Source of the DNA: BRH-c54 sp036567945
GTDB taxonomy: Bacteria; Bacteroidota; Bacteroidia; Flavobacteriales_E; Vicingaceae
NCBI GenBank assembly: GCA_036567945.1
Contig: DATCTM010000055.1
Location: 18,222 to 82,221 of the forward strand
Reading direction: 5' to 3'
Length of the DNA stretch: 64,000 nucleotides
Position numbers and translations under genes: made by a program. Numbering within the stretch: position 1 is the first letter of the stretch; every line of letters begins with the position of its first letter. The notes under the pieces are model-generated. The model was not told the origin of the DNA. It worked only from the letters and a program-made list of their open reading frames with translations, and searched no databases. Shown here in pieces: positions 1-8,098 of the stretch.

Positions 1-374
1 TCAGCTTGTGGTAAATCAAATGAGTTCTCAGTTAAAAGATGTCTAAATATAAAATGAAAAGGAAGTGATTCTGTTGTATCAGTTGAGAATTTTTCTTTTT
101 TAACATTATAACTTATTCCTAATTTAATACTTTTGGAACTGTCTTTACCATAAATAATATTTTCAAAATTACCAAGGTGAACAAACCTACCATTTAATAA
201 TAATGTTTGATTAAGAGTTTTGCTCTCTAAAGTTTGTTTAAGCAAAAGTATACTTTGCAAAATACTACTCTTACCACAACTGTTTGTTCCTGCGAGTATT
301 GTAATAGGTTTTAATTTGATGTTTTTTAGATCTTTAAAACCTTTAAAATTTTCTAGACTTATTTTGTTTATCAT
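1..374 (-). CDS. AAA/ABC-type ATPase, N-terminal part (truncated by window edge)
   Basis: Translating the minus strand from an ATG at 374 gives an open frame running off the left edge, about 124 residues. It begins MINKISLENFKGFKDL and carries a Walker A loop GTNSCGKSS around residues 33-41. This is the N-terminal signature of stand-alone ATPases of the RecF/SMC/OLD-like AAA15/AAA21 group ('IxLxNFKgf', then a P-loop with Asn-Ser-x-GKSS). A TAnnTTTG element on the same strand at 399-406 sits about 25 bases before the ATG and supports this start. Many such ATPases belong to anti-phage or DNA-repair modules, but the catalytic Walker B part and any partner gene lie outside the window, so the role is open. 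A plus-strand reading frame over the same bases is a shadow. Confidence 0.72.
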   Translation of the reverse strand, partial: MINKISLENFKGFKDLKNIKLKPITILAGTNSCGKSSILQSILLLKQTLESKTLNQTLLLNGRFVHLGNFENIIYGKDSSKSIKLGISYNVKKEKFSTDTTESLPFHFIFRHLLTENSFDLPQA

Positions 375-398
375 TTTTTTTTTATTACGCCTAAGAAA

Positions 399-406
399 CA
401 AATATA
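399..406 (-). promoter_or_regulatory. -7 promoter element for the ATPase gene
   Basis: On the minus strand the bases read TATATTTG, matching TAnnTTTG. The predicted transcript start lies about 18 nt before the ATG at 374. No good TTTG -33 element is found at the usual 19-nt spacing. Confidence 0.45.
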
Positions 407-486
407 TGCTACTTTCTCAAATTTATAGTGTATATTTTTCTAATAGTAGTTTTTTAAATATTTTTTTAACAACTTAACTCAAACTA

Positions 487-1038
487 TCAATCCTTAAGCA
501 ACTTGGTAATTTTATCACTCATAGGGTTGGTTACTGAGTAAAATACATCTACCAGTTCACCTTGTTTGTTAATGACGTATTTCTGGAAATTCCATTTAAT
601 AGAAGAATCCATCACACCATTTTCACTTTTAGCGGTTAGCCATTGGTAAATAGGGTGAGCATTTTCTCCTTTTACATCAATTTTTGAAGCCAATAAAAAA
701 GTAACGCCAAAATTCTTTTTACAGAAAGTAGCTATTTCTTCTTCAGAACCGGGTTCTTGTCCACCAAACTGATTACACGGAAAACCTATTACTACGGTGT
801 TTTCTTTGTAAGCTTCGTGTAGTTTTTGTAAATCTTCATATTGCGTGGTAAAACCACATTCAGAAGCTACATTCACAATAACGATATTCTTTCCTTTAAA
901 ATCTTTCATATTTACTTCTTTGCCATTAATATCGGTAAACGATAAATGGTAAAGGTTCTTTTTCTCTTCAGGTGTTACTTTGGAGTTAAACCCTGAGAAT
1001 AGTCCTAGTAATAATATCATAAAGCTAATTTTTTTCAT
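487..1038 (-). CDS. glutathione peroxidase family thiol peroxidase, probably exported
   Basis: 183 residues of the GPx (BtuE/GpxA) family, which reduces hydroperoxides. The active-site tetrad is visible: peroxidatic Cys61 in VASECGFTTQY, Gln90 in FPCNQFGGQEP, Trp149 and Asn150 in WNFQKYVI. Cysteine replaces selenocysteine. Cys106 (ATFCKKNFGV) sits where the resolving cysteine of plant and yeast enzymes lies, so the physiological reductant is probably thioredoxin rather than glutathione (inference). Residues 1-18 form a hydrophobic signal-like segment, so it likely acts in the periplasm. It starts 28 bases after the lipoprotein gene upstream on the same strand and is probably co-transcribed with it. 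Confidence 0.92.
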   Translation of the reverse strand: MKKISFMILLLGLFSGFNSKVTPEEKKNLYHLSFTDINGKEVNMKDFKGKNIVIVNVASECGFTTQYEDLQKLHEAYKENTVVIGFPCNQFGGQEPGSEEEIATFCKKNFGVTFLLASKIDVKGENAHPIYQWLTAKSENGVMDSSIKWNFQKYVINKQGELVDVFYSVTNPMSDKITKLLKD

Positions 1039-1066
1039 TTGGTTTTTATTTTAGATTGCTAAAACA

Positions 1067-1540
1067 TTAAAGACATTTCTTCACTCTTCTGGCATGAGCC
1101 TCTTTTTCTTCAATGGTGTTTTGTTTAGCAGAAAAAAGTACTTTACATTCACCTGTTTTCATGGTTTCTAACTCTGTCATGGCTTTTTCCATTTCAGCAT
1201 CATCTTCGGTTTCCATAATCAATTCATTCAACTCTTTTTGTTTTTTTACACAATCGCAAAAAGACAACCCGCCTTCCTCAACTACCGGTTGATTGTTAGA
1301 AGATTGCATGGCTTCCTTTAAAGAGCCAGGAGATTCAGTTACTTCCTCCTGATAAACACCTGTAGAACTAGTATCGGCAGCTGTAGTTTCTGTATTAGCA
1401 TTCATAACCGGTTCCGTTGCTGTTTGTTCTTCCTCAACAACCATTTCTTCTTCGGTAGTTTCAGTTTCATTGCTGCATGCCATAAAAACAGTAAACGCAG
1501 TTAGTAGTAATGTCCATTTAAAAAAGTTGATATATTTCAT
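1067..1540 (-). CDS. hypothetical lipoprotein with Cys-rich C-terminus
   Basis: 157 residues of no family I can name. A signal peptide ends in a lipobox VFMAC with Cys22 as the lipidation site. A Glu/Thr-rich low-complexity linker follows (about 25-90). The C-terminal ~65 residues hold four cysteines, two of them in FCDCVKKQ, and predicted charged helices. The CDCxKK pattern recurs in uncharacterised Bacteroidota lipoproteins. It is first in a likely two-gene unit with the peroxidase downstream, so a redox-linked envelope role is possible but not shown. Confidence 0.8.
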   Translation of the reverse strand: MKYINFFKWTLLLTAFTVFMACSNETETTEEEMVVEEEQTATEPVMNANTETTAADTSSTGVYQEEVTESPGSLKEAMQSSNNQPVVEEGGLSFCDCVKKQKELNELIMETEDDAEMEKAMTELETMKTGECKVLFSAKQNTIEEKEAHARRVKKCL

Positions 1541-1636
1541 AATAAAGTTTTTAGTATTAGTAATTAGTTATAGTCAATAAAATTATAAAAAAATACTTAA
1601 CCATACTTGTTTTTAATGAGCTTACTTTAAAATTGC

Positions 1637-1644
1637 TATTTTTG
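1637..1644 (+). promoter_or_regulatory. -7 promoter element upstream of the ABC exporter
   Basis: TATTTTTG matches TAnnTTTG. The expected transcript start near 1651 leaves a leader of about 19 nt to the ATG at 1670, and almost none to the TTG at 1655. This favours the ATG as the start. Confidence 0.45.
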
Positions 1645-1669
1645 TCCTTTAAAATTGAGCAAGAAACAA

Positions 1670-3508
1670 ATGCAAACCTACCTTCGAATATTATCTTACG
1701 CCCGACCATTTAGGAGTTTTTTGCCGTTTTTTGTTATTACTACTGTTTTAGGGATAGTTTTCGAGATACTTAACCTTTCATTTGTAGCTCCGGTGTTGAA
1801 AATTCTTTTTAGTCAGGAAGTAACAGAAACAGTAGTTAGTTCACCATTTCCTGAATTTGCTTTTAGCAAAGAATACATATCATCGGTAGGAGAGTGGTTT
1901 AAAAATTATTTGGTTTCTTTTTCCGACAAAACAGAAGCGTTAAAAATGATATGTTTGGTATTAATAGCCTCCGTATTCTTAGCGAATTTGTTCACCTTTC
2001 TTTCTCGATTTATATTGGCTTTTGTAAAAGCTAAAATGATAAAAAACATTCGTTTAGCGATGTATGATAAAATTACCGAATTGCACTTGGGGTATTATTC
2101 TAACGAGAAAAGAGGTGATTTAATGTCGAGAATGACCAATGATGTAAAAGAAGTAGAAACTTCTATTATAGATACATTGAATGCCATTATTAAAGAGCCA
2201 ATTACGGTAATTTTTACATTTATAGTATTGTATTATTTATCGCCACAACTTTTATTGTTTTCTTTATTGGTTTTACCTTTATCCGGCTTGGTTATTTGGA
2301 GAATTACCCGAATGTTGAGAAAAAAAGCCAAACAAGGTCAAGATTATTTAGGTAGAATTTTAAATACGATTGATGAAACCTTGGGAGGTATAAAAATCAT
2401 TTATTCATTCAATGCAAAAGCTTATTTCAGCAAACGTTTTACGCATGAAAATGTAAAGTACGAGCGTGCGTTACGATCTATGGATTACAAAAAAGGATTG
2501 GCTTCTCCTGTTTCTCAGGTAATGGGAGTTGGTGTTTTTTGTATGGTGTTGTATTACGGTGGAACTTTAGTGTTGAAAGAAAATTACATGCCTCCTGAAA
2601 ATTTCTTGGTGTTTGTATTGTTGTTTGCCAATGTAATATCACCACTAAAAAGCATGTTTTCTGTGGTGGCAAATATCCAAAGAGGGTTAATTGCCGGAGA
2701 AAGAATATTTTCAGTATTAGATGCAGAAGTAAAAGTTAAAGATGCTGAAAATGCTATAACAATTGAATCGTTTAACGATAGCATAACCTTAGAAAATGTA
2801 TCTTTTAGTTATGGCGATAAAAAAGTGTTAGATAATATTAGTTTAACCATTAAGAAAGGAAAAACGGTTGCATTGGTTGGTGCATCAGGAGGAGGGAAGT
2901 CCACCATTATTAACTTAATACCACGTTTTTACGATGTAAATGAGGGTACCATAAAAATAGACGGTAATAATGTAAAAGATATTTCGCTTCACTCATTGAG
3001 GGAGCAAATAGGAATTGTTACCCAAGATTCTATTCTGTTTAATGATACCATTTACAACAACATTGTTTTTGGTAATGAAACTGCCACAGAAGAACAAGTA
3101 GTTGCTGCTGCAAAAATTGCCAACGCTCATGATTTTGTTGTTGCCTCAGAATATGGCTACCAAACTTTTGTTGGCGATAATGGAATGAAGCTTTCGGGTG
3201 GACAAAAACAACGTTTATGTATTGCCAGAGCAGTTTTAAAGAACCCACCAATTATGTTGTTGGATGAGGCTACTTCTGCTTTAGATACCGAATCAGAAAA
3301 ACTAGTGCAAGAAGCGCTGAACCAACTGATGCAAAACAGAACATCTATAGTGGTTGCTCATAGGTTAAGTACCATACAAAATGCAGATGAGATTGTAGTT
3401 ATTAATAATGGAAAAATTATAGAACAAGGTACACATAAAGAATTAATGGAAAATCCATCCAACGCTGCTTATAGAAAATTAATAGCGATACAAAAGATTG
3501 ATGAATAA
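1670..3508 (+). CDS. ABC exporter, fused permease and ATPase (MsbA-like)
   Basis: A 612-residue half-transporter. The N-terminal type I exporter membrane domain spans about residues 15-320. The C-terminal nucleotide-binding domain has Walker A GASGGGKST (404-412), signature LSGGQKQRL, Walker B IMLLDEATSALD and H-loop VAHRLST. The homodimer is expected to flip lipid or a hydrophobic substrate across the inner membrane; MsbA (lipid A flippase) is the closest named member, but the substrate is inferred. The frame can begin at a TTG (1655); I chose ATG 1670 because a -7 element lies at 1637-1644. The glycosyltransferase follows after 3 bases, so lipid or polysaccharide export is plausible. Confidence 0.93.
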   Translation: MQTYLRILSYARPFRSFLPFFVITTVLGIVFEILNLSFVAPVLKILFSQEVTETVVSSPFPEFAFSKEYISSVGEWFKNYLVSFSDKTEALKMICLVLIASVFLANLFTFLSRFILAFVKAKMIKNIRLAMYDKITELHLGYYSNEKRGDLMSRMTNDVKEVETSIIDTLNAIIKEPITVIFTFIVLYYLSPQLLLFSLLVLPLSGLVIWRITRMLRKKAKQGQDYLGRILNTIDETLGGIKIIYSFNAKAYFSKRFTHENVKYERALRSMDYKKGLASPVSQVMGVGVFCMVLYYGGTLVLKENYMPPENFLVFVLLFANVISPLKSMFSVVANIQRGLIAGERIFSVLDAEVKVKDAENAITIESFNDSITLENVSFSYGDKKVLDNISLTIKKGKTVALVGASGGGKSTIINLIPRFYDVNEGTIKIDGNNVKDISLHSLREQIGIVTQDSILFNDTIYNNIVFGNETATEEQVVAAAKIANAHDFVVASEYGYQTFVGDNGMKLSGGQKQRLCIARAVLKNPPIMLLDEATSALDTESEKLVQEALNQLMQNRTSIVVAHRLSTIQNADEIVVINNGKIIEQGTHKELMENPSNAAYRKLIAIQKIDE

Positions 3509-3511
3509 AAT

Positions 3512-4471
3512 ATGAAGATTAGCGGATTTACAATGGTGAAAAACGCCACCAAACTTTATTTTCCTATAAAACAATCCATTTTATCTATATTGCCTATAGT
3601 GGATGAGTTTGTGGTGGCTTTAGGAGATTGCGATGAGGATGATACTACGCTTCAAGAAATTGAAAGCATAGGTTCTGATAAAATTAAAATTGTACATACC
3701 GTTTGGGATATTAAAAAATACGACAGAGGAACAGAAAATGCTCATCAAACAGATATTGCTAAATCGCACTGTTCGGGCGATTGGTTGTTTTATTTACAAG
3801 CCGATGAAGTAATCCACGAAAAATATTTACCCGTTATTAAACAAAAGTGCGAACAATATTTAAATGATAAAGAGGTAGAAGGTTTTTTGTTTAACTACAA
3901 ACACTTTTGGGGCGACTATAATCACTATCACTTTGCACACAACTGGTACCCTAAAGAAATTCGTATTGTGAGAAATGATAAAGACATTCACTCATGGGAG
4001 TCGGCACAATCTTTTAGAAGAATACCCGATTTTGATGGCAAAGACTATCGTCAGCAAGAAAACACCTATAAACTAAAAGTGGTAAATATTCCCGCTGAAG
4101 TTTATCATTATGGTTGGGTTCGTCCGCCAGAATACATGACCAAAAAGAAAAAAGCTTTAGATACGATACATAAAGGAGAGGAAAAAGCCAATAAAAATTA
4201 TGAAAATGTAGCTTTAGAATTTTCTTATGGAGCCTTGGGTAAATTAGCTAAATTTAATGACACGCACCCTGCTGTTATGAAAGAATGGATAGCCAAATTC
4301 GATTGGGCAGAAAAATTAAATTATTCTGATCAACGCAAACCGGGAGAACAAATTCATAAACATGAAAAACCAAGAGTAAGGTTAGCTACTTTTATAGAGC
4401 AGAAAATTTTTGGCGGCAAAAAACAAGTAGGCGGTTTTCAGAATTATATCTTACTGAAGGGGAAGAGGTGA
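3512..4471 (+). CDS. glycosyltransferase family 2 protein
   Basis: 319 residues with a GT-A fold: an N-terminal nucleotide-sugar region (MKISGFTMVKNA, then a beta strand and an acidic cluster GDCDEDD at 38-44) and a metal-binding DxD-like QADE at 96-99. The start resembles the WaaE/KdtX-type group that adds sugars to lipopolysaccharide core, but acceptor and donor cannot be read from the sequence. It follows the ABC exporter by 3 bases and is surely co-transcribed, so an envelope glycolipid role is likely. It runs tail to tail with the SixA-like gene. Confidence 0.88.
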   Translation: MKISGFTMVKNATKLYFPIKQSILSILPIVDEFVVALGDCDEDDTTLQEIESIGSDKIKIVHTVWDIKKYDRGTENAHQTDIAKSHCSGDWLFYLQADEVIHEKYLPVIKQKCEQYLNDKEVEGFLFNYKHFWGDYNHYHFAHNWYPKEIRIVRNDKDIHSWESAQSFRRIPDFDGKDYRQQENTYKLKVVNIPAEVYHYGWVRPPEYMTKKKKALDTIHKGEEKANKNYENVALEFSYGALGKLAKFNDTHPAVMKEWIAKFDWAEKLNYSDQRKPGEQIHKHEKPRVRLATFIEQKIFGGKKQVGGFQNYILLKGKR

Positions 4472-4474
4472 AAT

Positions 4475-4969
4475 TTACCTTAACATTTTAGGGTAAATAT
4501 ACCATTTAGTTGTACCTAAGCCTCTAACAATTTCTTTCCAAGAATTAATTTCTAAGGTAATACAAACTACAGCGCAAGTAGGCATTGCTTCCATAAAGTT
4601 TTCGGTAAGGTAATCGGCAAACTCAGAAATGCCATAATTGTGGCTAACCAAAGCAACACTTTCCAGTTCGTCAGGTAAGTCTTCTAATATGCGTATAAAA
4701 TTTTCTTTAGAAGGATGATATAACTTTGAATTGAACGTTACCTGTTTAAAGTTATAATTAATATGTTCGCATAATAATTGTATAGTAACTGTAGTGCGCA
4801 CTGATGTGCTTGCTATTATTTTTTCAGGATTAAAGTTTAATTTATTTAATTCCTTACCTATTTTTTCAGTATCATTTATACCTCTAGTGTTTAGAGGTCT
4901 TTCAAAATCAGATAACCTATGGTTTTCCCAACTTGATTTTGCATGTCTAATTAAATAAATGGTTTTCAT
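4475..4969 (-). CDS. SixA-like histidine phosphatase
   Basis: 164 residues of the histidine phosphatase superfamily, SixA branch. The phospho-accepting His9 lies in LIRHAKSSW, Arg58 in SVRT, and the second catalytic His110 in ALVSHNYG. In E. coli SixA removes phosphate from phosphohistidine of a phosphotransferase protein; the target here is unknown, and the four kinase/receiver genes 40 kb away are only a loose association. It is convergent with the glycosyltransferase gene (3-base gap) and divergent from the small membrane protein gene. Confidence 0.88.
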   Translation of the reverse strand: MKTIYLIRHAKSSWENHRLSDFERPLNTRGINDTEKIGKELNKLNFNPEKIIASTSVRTTVTIQLLCEHINYNFKQVTFNSKLYHPSKENFIRILEDLPDELESVALVSHNYGISEFADYLTENFMEAMPTCAVVCITLEINSWKEIVRGLGTTKWYIYPKMLR

Positions 4970-5010
4970 GTTAAATTTTTTCGATGAACTGTTAAATTTT
5001 GTCGATTAAA

Positions 5011-5041
5011 TTTGTTTATTTCGATAAAAATAGTATTTTTG
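5011..5041 (+). promoter_or_regulatory. Bacteroidota-type promoter, TTTG-N19-TATTTTTG
   Basis: TTTG at 5011-5014, then 19 bases, then TATTTTTG at 5034-5041: an exact fit to the TTTG/TAnnTTTG consensus. The predicted transcript start near 5048 is about 20 nt before the ATG at 5068. It is the main support for the short gene downstream. Confidence 0.75.
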
Positions 5042-5067
5042 TAGATGAAAATCAAATTTTGGACGAT

Positions 5068-5217
5068 ATGTTTATAGCGATATTCTTCTTTGCCATTTTG
5101 TTATTGGTTTTAGCCTTAAGGTTGTTGGATGGAGTATCAACAACATCTCATGAAACCAATAAAACTAAGAAATCAAGTAAAATATTTGATTTATCAGGAA
5201 ATAATTATTCTTTGTAA
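5068..5217 (+). CDS. small single-pass membrane protein, 49 aa
   Basis: Starting at the ATG at 5068, the product is 49 residues: one hydrophobic segment (residues 1-20, MFIAIFFFAILLLVLALRLL) followed by a Lys/Ser/Thr-rich hydrophilic tail. I do not recognise the family. The frame is open back to a TTG at 4999, but that start lies upstream of the promoter at 5011-5041, so the longer form is unlikely. A hairpin with a T run follows at 5241. Promoter, start, membrane segment and terminator together make a complete single-gene unit. Confidence 0.62.
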   Translation: MFIAIFFFAILLLVLALRLLDGVSTTSHETNKTKKSSKIFDLSGNNYSL

Positions 5218-5240
5218 AAATCCCAATTTTTATATTTGAA

Positions 5241-5277
5241 AACAGCCGTTAAAATTTTTTTAATGGCTGTTTTTTTT
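5241..5277. terminator. bidirectional terminator between the small ORF and parC
   Basis: AACAGCC at 5241-5247 pairs with GGCTGTT at 5265-5271; the inner part extends with TTAAAA against TTTTAA around a T-rich loop. A run of T follows on the plus strand and A-rich sequence precedes it, so it can end both the small membrane gene and the convergent parC transcript, whose stop codon it touches. Confidence 0.75.
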
Positions 5278-8005
5278 AAAACAATTTCATTTGGCTAGCT
5301 TCTTCGTCAGAAATATCCTTAATAGGCTTGGGTTTATGAGCAGATGAAGTTTGTTGCTTAGGAGTAGCATTTTTTTCCTTAATTTGATCTTGTTCTGTAC
5401 CGGAATCATCATTATTTGTTGATTCAGTAATTATTTCTTCATTTTGTTGTGCAGCCTCATCTTCAGAAACTTCTTCAACAATTTCCTCATAAGGCAATGG
5501 TTCTAGTAAATCTATATTTTTAACTTTATGAGCAGTTAAACGATTTCCAATAGCTTTCATTCCTTTTACAGCAATAAACTCTTCTAAATTAATTACTTCA
5601 GGTTCTTTTTCTACTCCTTTTACTTTAGCAAAATTAATTTGTACTTGAGGAATCCAATCTGTGGTAACAATTTCTAAGAAAGATTTTTCGTGTTCAGTAA
5701 TAAACAATGTTTTTTTATCGGTAGGTTCAATTAAGAATCTTTTCACATTGTATTGTTCTTTTTCCCCATCAAAATAAATGGCAGTTACTGGTTTTTTTCT
5801 GTTCCATTTTTCAATAACTATCATATCTTCATCAAACTTAGTAAATAAGTCGAAACCGGTAAGTTGATACTCGCCACTTTGCATAATGGTAAGAATTTTA
5901 TCTTCAGAACCAAATTCACCTAAAAACTCACCTCTGCCTTCAGAGTTAAGACGTTGAACAGTATCATCAAACCAAATTTTTCTGGCAGATAGGGTAGAAA
6001 CACCTTTTTCTTTCAGTTCAATTTTAGCTATACTATATTTCGTTACTCGATTTCCATTAGCTCCTCTGCCTTTGATGGCTAATTCGGAGAAATCTATTTC
6101 AAATTTTAGTTTTCTAACATTAGCTTTTGGACGAAGTTTTACTAATACCGTTTCAGCTTCTCCATTAGGATTAGCAGTAAACCAAAGAACTTTAGATCCT
6201 GTTGTACCTTTTGTTAAATCGTATTCTTTATCTCTGGTAATAGAAGTAACATCAAACCTTTTCATATAAGAAGGTCCGGTTTTACCATCCTGATAAATCA
6301 TGTTATAGATAGTACGTTTATCACCTTTTTTCCATACGCCAACATGAATAATTCCTTTACCAACAAAGGTTTTATTAGCAATTTTGGTAACAACCATTTT
6401 ACCATCTTCTCGGAAAACAATTATATCATCTATATCAGAACAATCGGTGACAAATTCTCCTTCGCCTCTTTTTAAACTATGTCCTATAAAACCTTCTTCT
6501 TTATTAACATATAACTTGGCGTTGCTTACAGCTACTTTCGCTGCATCAATATTTTCGAAAGAACGAATTTCTGTTTTACGTTCTCTGCCTTCACCATATT
6601 TCTTTTTAAGTTCTTTAAAATAATCAATGGCATATTCAATTAAATTAGCAAGGTAATGTTTGGTTTTGGCTAATTCTTCTTCTAGCGATAACAATTTCTC
6701 GTCTGCTTTTTCTGCATCATGACGAGTAATACGTCTCATTTTAATTTCTAGTAAGTGTTTTACATCATCTTCCGTAACTGCTCTTATAAGCTGTTTTTCA
6801 AAAGGTTTTAAAAGTTCTTGTGTAAGCGTAATAGCTTCTTCGTAACCTAGTCCATGTAGTTTTACATAAATTTTATTTTCGATGAAGATTTTTTCTAAAG
6901 ATGAAAAGTGCCATTGCTCTTCCAGTTCACCTTTTCTGATTTCCAGCTCTTTTTTAAGCAGTTCTACCGTTTGGTCGGTAGAAAGTCTTAGCATTTCTGT
7001 AACTCCTAAAAACTGTGGTTTATCGTTTTCAATAACTGCAGCATTGGGAGAAATAGATATTTCGCAATCTGTAAAAGCATACAGTGCATCTATCATTTTA
7101 TCAGGAGAAACTCCTGAAGGCAAGTGAAGTAATATTTCTACAAATTCGGAAGTATTATCTTCTACTTTTTTAATTTTAATTTTTCCTTTAGAATTTGCTT
7201 TTAAGATAGACTCAATCAGTTTATCTGTAGTTGTTCCGAAAGGAAGTTCGGTAATTTTTAGTAATGTTTTATCTTCTTGAACAATTTTAGCTCTTACTTT
7301 AACTCTTCCACCTCTTAATCCGTCATTATAACCTGAAAAATCTGCCGATCCACCAGTTATAAAATCGGGCAGAAGGGTAAACTTTTTACCTTTAAGGTGA
7401 GCTATGGAGGCATCAATAAGTTCATTAAAATTGTGAGGTAAGATTTTACAAGCCATACCAACGGCAATACCTTCAACACCTTGAGCTAATAAAAGTGGAA
7501 ATTTTACAGGTAAGGTAAAAGGTTCTTTATTTCTTCCATCATAAGACGATAGCCAAGTGGTAGTTTTAGCATTAAATACAACTTCTAAGGCAAATTTTGT
7601 TAATCGGGCTTCAATGTACCTGGGAGCTGCAGCACGGTCACCGGTAAAAATATTCCCCCAGTTTCCTTGGCAATCTATTAATAAATCTTTTTGACCTAAT
7701 TGAACTAATGCATCGCCAATAGAAGCATCACCATGAGGGTGATATTTCATGGTATTACCGATAATGTTCGCCACTTTGTTGTAACGTCCATCATCCATTT
7801 CTTTCATGGAGTGCAATATTCTTCGTTGAACAGGTTTTAGTCCATCATATAAATGAGGTACAGCACGCTCAAGAATTACATACGAAGCATAGTCTAAAAA
7901 CCATTCTTTGTACATTCCTGAAATGTGAATTACATTTCCTAATGAATTATCACCATTATCGTTATCAAACTCTTCGTCTCTTTCTGGTGTTTGTTCTTCT
8001 GACAT
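5276..8005 (-). CDS. parC: DNA topoisomerase IV subunit A
   Basis: 909 residues of type IIA topoisomerase subunit A, which cuts and rejoins DNA to decatenate chromosomes together with ParE (not in the window). The winged-helix/tower region covers about residues 30-450, with catalytic Tyr130 in APRYIEARL; a C-terminal DNA-wrapping region follows, and an acidic Glu/Gln-rich tail (about 840-909). The GyrA GyrA-box is not evident, favouring ParC over GyrA. In the quinolone region (YHPHGDASIGD), Ala94 stands where GyrA has Ser83 and Asp98 where it has Asp87. It is transcribed alone, convergent with the 49-aa gene. Confidence 0.93.
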   Translation of the reverse strand: MSEEQTPERDEEFDNDNGDNSLGNVIHISGMYKEWFLDYASYVILERAVPHLYDGLKPVQRRILHSMKEMDDGRYNKVANIIGNTMKYHPHGDASIGDALVQLGQKDLLIDCQGNWGNIFTGDRAAAPRYIEARLTKFALEVVFNAKTTTWLSSYDGRNKEPFTLPVKFPLLLAQGVEGIAVGMACKILPHNFNELIDASIAHLKGKKFTLLPDFITGGSADFSGYNDGLRGGRVKVRAKIVQEDKTLLKITELPFGTTTDKLIESILKANSKGKIKIKKVEDNTSEFVEILLHLPSGVSPDKMIDALYAFTDCEISISPNAAVIENDKPQFLGVTEMLRLSTDQTVELLKKELEIRKGELEEQWHFSSLEKIFIENKIYVKLHGLGYEEAITLTQELLKPFEKQLIRAVTEDDVKHLLEIKMRRITRHDAEKADEKLLSLEEELAKTKHYLANLIEYAIDYFKELKKKYGEGRERKTEIRSFENIDAAKVAVSNAKLYVNKEEGFIGHSLKRGEGEFVTDCSDIDDIIVFREDGKMVVTKIANKTFVGKGIIHVGVWKKGDKRTIYNMIYQDGKTGPSYMKRFDVTSITRDKEYDLTKGTTGSKVLWFTANPNGEAETVLVKLRPKANVRKLKFEIDFSELAIKGRGANGNRVTKYSIAKIELKEKGVSTLSARKIWFDDTVQRLNSEGRGEFLGEFGSEDKILTIMQSGEYQLTGFDLFTKFDEDMIVIEKWNRKKPVTAIYFDGEKEQYNVKRFLIEPTDKKTLFITEHEKSFLEIVTTDWIPQVQINFAKVKGVEKEPEVINLEEFIAVKGMKAIGNRLTAHKVKNIDLLEPLPYEEIVEEVSEDEAAQQNEEIITESTNNDDSGTEQDQIKEKNATPKQQTSSAHKPKPIKDISDEEASQMKLF

Positions 8006-8048
8006 GTTTTGTTTTAGTTTCTAATTTTACTAAAAAAATAATTAGCTC

Positions 8049-8056
8049 CAAATTTA
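8049..8056 (-). promoter_or_regulatory. -7 promoter element for parC
   Basis: TAAATTTG on the minus strand, matching TAnnTTTG, about 44 bases before the parC ATG at 8005. No clear TTTG at the -33 position. Confidence 0.4.
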
Positions 8057-8098
8057 ATAGATTTTACTAATTAAAACACATCGACTTAAATTGTTTTA

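Noticed and set aside
220..477. Plus-strand frame of 85 codons over the left edge
   Set aside because: It lies antisense to the ATPase gene, whose Walker A and promoter are clear; it has no family signature of its own.
4999..5067. Extension of the small membrane gene to a TTG start
   Set aside because: The TTG lies before the consensus promoter at 5011-5041, so it would not be transcribed from it; the ATG at 5068 fits.
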